Part shown: positions 55,998-64,000 of the stretch, piece after piece
How positions within the stretch are numbered: position 1 is the first letter of the stretch
How the letters are laid out: each line of letters starts with the position of its first letter
NCBI GenBank assembly: GCA_002110485.1
Contig: MOWL01000001.1
Span: 62,001 to 126,000, forward strand
Origin: Emergomyces orientalis
Taxonomy: Eukaryota; Ascomycota; Eurotiomycetes; Onygenales; Ajellomycetaceae
DNA length: 64,000 bases
Direction of reading: 5' to 3'
Notes under the pieces: model-generated
What the model was told of the DNA's origin: nothing
The model's input: the letters and a program-made list of their open reading frames with translations, nothing else
Databases searched by the model: none
Made by a program: the position numbers and the translations under genes

Positions 55998-58900
55998 ATG
56001 GATGACCAGACGCGAGACACTACCAGTTTCCGCCGCCTTCTAAGCACTTTCAAAAGTCCTGTTGCTTCAGCCTCTTCTTCATCTTCTATTTCTTCATCTT
56101 CTCCTTCATCTGCTCCGTCTTTCAAGCCGTTTACTGTTCCCATACCGAACCCAAAATGGAAGAGTCAACATGCTCAGTCGACGGGAATTAGAAATAATAA
56201 CAACGGCAGGAATACCGCTGCTACGACAGTTGGTCCTCGAGTTTTGCCAAAGCGGACTCAGCAGCAAACACGATCTCTGGGCTTTTCAAGTGCAAGGGAA
56301 CTGAATTTGCGTGGTGAGGATAGGGATTTGCCGTTGGATGCGTTTGGTTTGGAACCCCTATCCCTTTTTTATCGTACAGGCACGAAGATGATGGCTAAAT
56401 CATATTTTTCACTTTGAAGACCGGGAACTTTTGGCTCAGCTGGAGAGCGGGAAAGATCAGCATCAAGATGGCTCCGAGACTTGTGAGCAGCAGGCTGAAG
56501 AATCGGCTGATCTATATGGCCCTACGTTGGGTTTGGTGCGGCCGCAAAATAGCTCGAGATTTTTTCAACGCAGTAGGAATCTTTTCCTTTGTCTCCCTGT
56601 CTTCAGATATTTCGATGGTAGGTGTGTGCATCTGCATTCATTACTGACGGTCTAGGTACAACCGCAATGGATACTCCTTTGTGCCAGCATGTCTCTAGTT
56701 CGACGGAGGTTGGCTATCCTTCTAGCCCGTCACTTGCGGTACAGGCCCGAAAGAGACCACCGCTATTTTCCAAGGATGAAGTTCAAAATAATGACCAAGA
56801 TACAAAACAGTCACAATTATTTCACCAGAAAATCTCCTCTCCGGGATCACGAGCCCGCGTTGCCCTTTCATCCTCACCTCTTAAATCGCGTGAAACCCAA
56901 CTGGATCATGCACCACCCATGATACAAGGCATCCGACTTGTATCTACGCATGAGCTGCCGGATCGCTTCCGCTCTGTTTTCTTTTTCTCTGTTTTCAATG
57001 CTATACAGTCCAAATGCTTTCGTCCAATCTACCAAGGAGACCATAACTTTGTTCTCTCGGCCCCAACTGGAAGTGGCAAGACCGTAGTGATGGAACTGGC
57101 TATCTGCCGACTGGTGACAAAATTCAAGGATTGCCGGTTCAAGGTAGTTTACCAGGCGCCAACGAAGTCTCTATGCTCGGAAAGGTTCCGTGATTGGCAA
57201 ACTAAGTTCTCTTCCTTGGACCTCCAATGTGCGGAACTTACTGGGGACACTGACCATGCACAGTTACGAAACGTACAAAATGCCAATATCATCATTACTA
57301 CCCCTGAAAAATGGGACAGCATGACACGGAAATGGAAGGATCATATCAAGCTAATGCAACTCGTGAAGTTGTTTCTCATTGATGAAGTACATATTCTGAA
57401 AGAGACTAGGGGAGCTACATTGGAAGCCGTCGTGTCTCGAATGAAATCTGTCGGCTCCAATGTCCGATTCGTTGCGCTCAGTGCCACTGTTCCAAACTCT
57501 GAGGATATTGGGGCCTGGCTCGGCAGGGATCCTACTAACCAACATGTTCCTGCTCACCGTGAGAGGTTTGGCGAAGAGTTTAGGCCTGTCAAATTGCAGA
57601 AGTTCGTCTACGGTTATCAAGGACATGGGAATGACTTCGCCTTTGATAAAGCTTGTGAGGCGAGGTGAGCAGATTGTTTTCATTTCCTTTAGTTCCGTTC
57701 TCTTCTTTGACCAATTCGAGGTTCTAGACTTCCCGAAGTTATAGAGAAGCATTCAAAAAAAAAGCCAATTATGATATTTTGTTGTACCCGAAATTCTGCG
57801 ATTGCGACATCAAAATACTTGGCTAAGTTATGGACGTCCACGAATCCGCCTAATCGCCTATGGAGTAGCCCAACCAAAACTCTTGGAGTTCAAAATCCCG
57901 AATTGAGAGGTTCGTACAGCCCATCTTTGCTCATTCATCTTTTAGAAAGTTAGCCGTTATTCTGAAAAATCCAAGCAACCATTTCCGCTGGTGTTGCATT
58001 TCATCACGCTGGTCTCGATGCTGGCGACCGTCATGCCGTCGAAAGCGGATTCCTCTCTGGACAAATCAGCGTGATTTGCTGTACGTCGACATTGGCAGTC
58101 GGTGTAAACCTTCCCTGTCATCTCGTAATTATAAAAAGCACGGTCTCGTGGCAAGATAATTGCTGCAAAGAGTATGCGGACCTTGAAATGATGCAGATGC
58201 TTGGACGGGCGGGGAGACCTCAGTTCGACGACAGTGCGGTTGCTGTTATTTTGACGAGGAAAGAAAGGGTAAATCACTATGAGAAGCTTGTTGCCGGAAC
58301 GGAGCCTCTAGAAAGCTGCTTGCATTTAAACTTGATCGACCATTTGAACGCGGAAATCGGTCTTGGAACAGTCACGGATGTTGAATCCGCTACGAGGTGG
58401 CTTGCGGGAACGTTTTTTTTCATTCGCCTCCGAAATAATCCTGCTCACTACAAGTTGAAAGAAGGAGCAAATAGGGCAGATGAGGAGGAGATGCTAAAAG
58501 AGATTTGCGAGGAGAATATCAAGCGTCTTCAAGAGTGTTCACTTATCACTTCTGAGGAGCCTCTGAAATCGACGGAGTTTGGGGATGCAATGGCCCGGTA
58601 TTACATCAAGTTCGAAACCATGAAATTATTTCTCTCCTTGCCGTCTAAGGCAAAGATCTCCGAGATTGTAAGTCCCGTAATCTCCTGGTATATTTTAATT
58701 GCAGCTTCTGAACTATTCTTGTTGTGTAGCTCTCTGTCATTTCACAGGCCGACGAGTTTCGAGAAATTCGGTTAAAAGCTGGAGAAAAGTCATTATACAA
58801 GGAGTTAAATAAAGGAAACGGCATCAAGTTCCCTATAAAAATCGACATAGCCCTCCCAGCGCATAAAATATCCTTGCTTATTCAGTCAGAGCTGGGCGGT

Positions 58901-61552
58901 GTCGACATCCCCACTGGCGATCAGTATCAAAAGCACAAGTTATCATTCCAGCAAGATAAAGGATTGGTATTCTCTCACGTAAACCGGCTTATTCGATGCA
59001 TAATAGATTGTCAAATATCCCTCCAAGACTCGGTGAGCTCGAGATATGCTCTTGAGCTTGCTCGGAGTATTGGTGCTAGGGTGTGGGAAAATTCTGCTTT
59101 GCAGATGAAACAGATTGAGCAGATTGGCATTGTGGCCGTCAGGAAGCTTGCCAACGCTGGTATCAATAACATTGAGGCTCTAGAGGCGACAGAGCCACAT
59201 CGGATTGATATGCTGCTGAGCAAGAATCCACCCTTTGGCTTGAAGACCTTGGCGAGGCTCGCAGAATTTCCAAAGCCTAGGGTTTCTGTTAAACTAGTGA
59301 GGAAGGTGAGAATACTGGTTTATCTTTCCGAAAAGAAAACGAACGTATTTTCGTACATGCTAATCTTTAGGGGGTAAAGGATATCAAACCTGGGAAATCC
59401 GTCCGGATAGGTTTCAAAGCAGAGATTGGATTTATTAACGAAAAACCCCCCATCTTCTTCCGTCGGAAGCCCGTCTACGTCTGTTTTCTTGCAGAGACAT
59501 CGGATGGGCGGATGATAGATTTCAGGCGTATAAGGTATAGTCTCACAAAATCCGCGTTCACAGGAGCGTGCATTCTTAGTAGCTAAACGAACTCGTGTAG
59601 TGCAACAAAATTGCAGAACGGCTATGATATTTTGCTAAGCGCTGAATTGGCTGATGTCTATCAGTATATATCATGCTTCGTTATGTGTGATGATATTGGT
59701 ATGAAGGCAGATACGTTTCCTTTCTTCCCACTTTTTCCACGCTTATTAATTTTCCTCAGCGGGAACAATGCGACAGGCGGAACTTAGACCTGATATTCCA
59801 GCTTCGCATTTTCCAGCGAAGCAAACGGAGCCCCCAAATAAGAAAAGGCAGCTGAAACCAGCGATGAACCCATCAGGAAGCCGCAGCAACAACATCTTCA
59901 AAAAGAGGGCAACAAGCCGGAGAGATATTGATGAGTTTGAAGACGACGGTCTTGATGACGTAGACTTCATTGCAGCAGGTACACTACTTCTATATAGAGG
60001 CATAATGAATTTTTGACTCTGATGGTGAGATGTGTAGCCGAGGATATGGATTATCATTTAGTTGACGAGTCGGACGGAAACGACGACCACGTACAGGCAA
60101 CATTGGTTCCAAATCGGAAAGCAGCATCTGGAACAGACATCAAGGACCTATACACGAACAAGCCGGTGGAGCCGGTTCGACTCGAGAACGGAAATTGGGC
60201 TTGCAATCATCGCTGTAAGGATAAACTAAGGTATGTCATTACTAATAAATGCCATGCATTCACATTCTGCCAGGGGCATTTCCTGATTTATCACTAGTTG
60301 TAAGCATTTGTGCTGTCGGGATGGAACCGATCGACCACCCAAACCGAGCAAGAGACAGGAGCCCGCATCAAATGCTCCAGCGAAGACTGCTACTGCTTCA
60401 AAAGCATCTCGGAGCTTATCAGAGTTTGCAGAGTCTCGGGGCCTTTCTTCGAAACAGCAGAACAGCAATCACGAGCAAACGAGCGCAGAAGAAATTGTTG
60501 ATCTGTGTGGAGACGACAATGTAAGCGCCAGGCTTAACACAACAACCACCACTGGCCGCTCCAAGAAAGAAACAGGCGCCCGGAAACAGAGCCGTATCGA
60601 AGATAGTATTCGAAAGGCAGGATGGAGCAGCAAACAGCCAACAACCACGTCACATCCGTCGAAGCAGAGTCCATTGGGTTTACCATTTTTCGGTGAGGAC
60701 GAGTTTCAAGAGCCAGAAACGCCCTTCTGGAAAAAAGGATGTTCTAGTGATTATGAGAATTCCTGGGCTGACGATCTTCCCTCCCCCAATACCTTGCTGC
60801 GCTCATGCCTGAAGAAGGGGAAGGAAAAAGCCAAGGATACGGATTTTGACATATTCGAGGATAGTGAAAAGGAGCCATTCGATGCGCTATATGATGGAGG
60901 CTGTGGTGGCAAACCCATTTCTCCTCTGGCTCTGATGAAAACGGATAACAAGACATATTTTCCAGATGATATCAATGATCGCCCTACTTCAAGCCCAGAA
61001 AAGCTCTCGATCACAAGTGATTACCTCCTATCGTCGTCAACAACGAAGCCAGGTACAGTCGGATCAAATGATTCTACTGCTACCGCTCGCATAAAACCTA
61101 CCACTTTATTCCCGTTACATGATTCCAATTCTATCGTCATTGACGACAATGACTCTGATCCCAACGATTTGATCGTCATCAATTGCCAGAATTTTTACAA
61201 CAAGAAGGAAAATGACTTCCTGTCCTTATCACGGTCAAAACGCGCCAACAATAAAGCCGTGGACAGATACGCTATGGCTAATGATGATGATTATTGTTAC
61301 GATATCGAAAATGCTATCCCGAATAAAAGGCGCAAGTATAGCGCTACAGAACCCGACAGTGCGTCGGTCGTTTCACCTCCTCCCATCATAACCACTACTT
61401 TCGATGCTTTCTCTACTATTAGAGCTGAGCCATCTGCTATAGATAACAGGGAGGAAGGTCCGCGGCTAGAAAAGGGAAGTACTCCCGTCGGTTGGGAAGG
61501 GCTCGATATATCACTCTTGGAAGAGTTTAAGGACCTTGTGGAGTTCGTTTAA
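55998..61552 (+). CDS. mer3: Mer3/HFM1 meiotic ATP-dependent DNA helicase
   Basis: Ski2-like superfamily 2 helicase of the ZMM crossover pathway that extends and stabilises recombination intermediates. Eleven exons: 55998-56313, 56420-56617, 56656-57664, 57728-57909, 57976-58667, 58730-59305, 59371-59534, 59601-59698, 59760-59978, 60038-60230, 60298-61552; about 1633 residues, all phases closing. Motif I APTGSGKT (about 306), TTPEKWD, motif II DEVH (about 413), motif III SATVPN (about 446), SAGVAFHHAGLD, TLAVGVNLP, and motif VI QMLGRAGRPQFD (about 641) are intact. A Sec63-like domain follows (about 720-1050). The Mer3-type zinc finger CNHRCKDKLRCKHLCCRDG is assembled over intron 10 (about 1206-1226). 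The acidic, disordered tail (about 400 residues) is typical of fungal Mer3. The exon 1-2 junction is least certain (other phase-compatible donors at 56347 and 56374). Confidence 0.93.
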
Positions 61553-62820
61553 GAACTAAGGAGGAATCATAAAGCATTTCACTTCGTTGCTGTGAGAATA
61601 AGCGAAATGGACGAAAAGAATGGAGCAGCTGATTGCTTGTTGACTGGAATAGCTAAAAAGCCTTTTTTTTTTTTTTTTTTTTGTGTGTGAGAGTGTGTTT
61701 TGCAATTTGATTAGATGTGATGGCATGTACCATCATACGATACTTGCGACAACACATATTTATATCCACAGATAATATTTTCCTTCTTCGGGTCATTTAT
61801 TATTCGTCACTATTTTTGATGACATATGGAGTAGTTTTATACAACTATTTAGAATGCCAAATGATATAAATCAATTCATTTTTACCTATCGACCATTTCT
61901 GCGACCTCTTAGCGATGGTTTTACATATTCCTTCATCATCTGCGTTTCGATAGAATCCTCTCCTGTCGAGTTTCTCTTTAACACGAGGAATGCCAACGAA
62001 GGTTTGCACAACGTCTTCCCTTCCCCCTCATAGCTGATTTGTCTCTGTATAAATTTCAATTTCTGCAATCTGTATTGGATATGTTGGACTTATTTAGGCT
62101 CTGCATAATTTGGTATATTCTAATATGGAAGCGCGGATTGCTATGTTAGATTTTCCATGAACAACCAATTATACCCTCTTTCAGAGGAACAATGGGCAAA
62201 ACTCCCTAACTTATTGTCACTTGTTTGAAGAAGGGAGAACAGATTGAAAGAAGCAATGGCGAGGCTCACGGATGAAATGAACAATGAGTTCAGTGAGAAG
62301 GCATTGTGTTGTTGTTACTGTTTGAGGCTGGAAGTAGCAAGTAATAAACAAAGAGGCGACATTTTGTAGTGGGCATCAAAGCAAGTAAAGCTATTTTTAA
62401 GGTAGAGGCCTAGGTGAATGTTCTACATCCTTTCTCTGGAGTTCTATCTTCGTCTCCTTTTTTTCTTCTTATTTGGTTCCTCTCCCGAGCCTATTTATTC
62501 ATCATCTACTGTGTGCCTCCTATATTTGCTTTAACTCTTGACCCCTTTTCGTACGATTACTCATTATTTAATGAAACAGCCTATACAGATTAATAAAGAG
62601 GTTTAAAACAAGCACAGTTTCGTTGGTAGGTAAAATGGCCGAGTCCTTCTTTGCTGTGATTGTATGCGCCAAAGAGATCACGTGATTTACCCCTGAAATG
62701 TAAACGGGAGGGTTGAGTGGTTAAGACTCCAACAAGAATCGGCTTCAGAACAAACATGCTGAGCATCATATTAGTGAAGACGACAGTAGGCAGAAAGCTG
62801 GTTGGCCACGGTTAATTACG
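61553..62820. other. Spacer between mer3 and the LRR-protein gene
   Basis: Contains a T20 tract (61663-61682), then A/T-rich sequence. The short ORF at 61886-62068 (-) is not supported. The last 200 bp probably hold the promoter of the LRR gene. No RNA gene is recognised; a tRNA-A-box-like string at about 62712-62730 has no matching B box. Confidence 0.5.
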
Positions 62821-64000
62821 ATGGTGAAGTTGAGCTATACAGGAGTAAGTAAAGCCATCTACGCCAGATTAGGGGGTAGAGTTATAATAGGATGGGTACT
62901 GATGACTGAAACCCAAACAGCGGAAAGTCCGGGGTTTAAAGGCCGGGTTGGCAGTGTCGAAGGATCTTGTATTGCACCACCCCTTCTCGCAAAAGTCCGT
63001 ATAGAAAACCCAGTTAGACGTGATGGTTAATACATTGACATTAGAGAAAGCGAGTTCCTCCTGGGCTCGGATCAAGGGCAGCGGCCAGAGACCCTCATGT
63101 GGAAATCGATCTTACAGGCAAAGAACTCACCGATGAGGGGTTCGCTGCCTTTGTTGATGATCTTATCAACTGCATGCAGTATCGTGATGAGGGGCATCCT
63201 AATGGCATCGTCCAGTTGACTGAGCTCGTGGTAAAGGGGAATGCGTTAACCGTTGCTTCGATGAGAAAGTTAGGCCACGTTGTTGCACTCAGCAGTTACT
63301 GTTTGACGCAGTTGGATATATCAGATAATCGGATATCTGTTGTTTCTAGGGAACAGAGAGAGACCTGGCAGGCATTCCTGGAGTCGTTTCAAGGATGTTA
63401 TGTGATGAAGAAGATTGATTTAGGCGGCAACGCACTGGGTGGAGCAGGATTTGATGTGTTTGCTAGAGTATACGCGCAAAGTGATTTGGATTTCATCGAA
63501 CCTCTCACCGATGAGAGTTGGAAAAATCAGATTGATACTGATGCAGTGGACGTACTCAGCAAAGAGGTGAATGTCGTCAGGCTTGACGAAGAGAAAGAGA
63601 ACAAGAAGCCGCCAGGTAACGCTGTACTAACGGAACGAAATAATGAAGCTCGCCGAGGTACGACACTAGAGCGTCCTGTTAAGTCAGAGTCTTTGAAGGT
63701 CTTCGGGTCCCAGGCTGACTGCCAAGGTGTCCTGCCAACGGAAGACTCGAATTATAGAAGCGCCAGAGGCCTTCGGTCAGTCCCATATCTCGTTTTCTCG
63801 AATTCTTGCACGACGAATGCATGTGCATTTCACCTCTGGAATATCATTCTTTCCCACCGCCAACCCGATACACTCCTGGAGTTCCTCCCGCCCGGTAAAT
63901 CGGTGGCCCCGCTGGAGCAGATTAACCCGATGAATGGCATTGTATATACACCTAATGAAGAATTAAATGCACTGGGGAGAACACTGCTTGAACTTGGCAA
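62821..64000 (+). CDS. Fungal leucine-rich-repeat (RNI-like) protein, 3' part beyond the window
   Basis: Exon 1 is 62821-62844 (ATG, 8 codons, MVKLSYTG) with a perfect GTAAGT donor. Exon 2 starts at 63045 after ACATTAG and stays open to the edge (956 nt), so about 326 residues are visible and no stop is seen. The join reads MVKLSYTGRKRVPPGLGSRA, then ARDPHVEIDLTGKELTDEGF. LRR-like units occur at IVQLTELVVKGNALTVASM, CLTQLDISDNRISVVS and VMKKIDLGGNALGGAGFDVF, in the ribonuclease-inhibitor style. Later comes SARGLRSVPYLVFSNSC and GIVYTPNEELNALGRTLLEL, a C-terminal block that fungal relatives seem to share. A plain start-to-stop ORF search misses this exon because it lacks both ends in the window. 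Function is unknown; LRRs imply protein binding. Confidence 0.85.

Noticed and set aside
62709..62760. tRNA-like A-box string (GGGTTGAGTGGTTAAGACTCC)-type segment
   Set aside because: No B box (GGTTCGANTCC) follows at the right distance and no acceptor stem pairs.
1..64000. CRISPR arrays, operons, prophage or insertion sequences
   Set aside because: The window is fungal nuclear DNA; no direct-repeat/spacer pattern, transposase or integrase was seen.

Overview
The window is eukaryotic nuclear DNA from a filamentous ascomycete. Genes carry many short introns (roughly 45-280 bp) with GTATGT/GTAAGT-type donors, CTAAC/CTGAC-like branch sites and YAG acceptors. Proteins match fungal families (Pac1/LIS1, Stu2/XMAP215, Cdc4, Hop1, Mer3, fungal TrpE), and intergenic regions are long (0.5-4 kb) and rich in homopolymer and pyrimidine tracts. 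The style fits Eurotiomycetes, perhaps Onygenales; that placement is inference, and no rRNA or other taxonomic marker is present.

Seventeen protein genes are supported; two run off the ends. Exon boundaries were found by joining frames across splice sites, and each completed gene model sums to a multiple of three. In order: a TMEM115-like Golgi membrane protein (-, partial); the Set3-complex WD40 protein Sif2/TBL1 (+); an uncharacterised coiled-coil protein (-); anthranilate synthase TrpE (+); epsin Ent1 (+); a PLAC8 cysteine-rich protein (+); Pac1/LIS1 (-); Stu2/XMAP215 (+); ribosomal protein eL8 (-); AP-3 sigma (-); an EngB-type mitochondrial GTPase (+); the F-box protein Cdc4 (-); the meiotic HORMA protein Hop1 (+); a large disordered Q/S-rich protein (+); a Golgi UDP-galactose transporter (+); the meiotic helicase Mer3/HFM1 (+); and a leucine-rich-repeat protein (+, partial) whose second exon stays open to the right edge.

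Functional groupings: Pac1 and Stu2, both microtubule plus-end factors, are divergently transcribed from one 1.35 kb spacer. Hop1 and Mer3, both dedicated to meiotic crossing-over, are intact and lie about 13 kb apart, suggesting a lineage that has kept meiosis. Ent1, AP-3 sigma, the TMEM115-like protein and the UDP-galactose transporter serve membrane traffic and the Golgi. TrpE and eL8 carry Gcn4/CpcA-type sequence elements upstream, consistent with amino-acid-responsive control.

No CRISPR array, prophage, insertion sequence, secondary-metabolite cluster or convincing tRNA/rRNA gene was seen. I did not find a clearly new biological system; this is mostly a conserved housekeeping segment. 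The least explained items are the two unrecognised proteins (5519-7275 and 46876-50280), the roughly 3.8 and 4.0 kb gene-free stretches, and some strong sequence tracts (a six-run C tract and a 19-G run).
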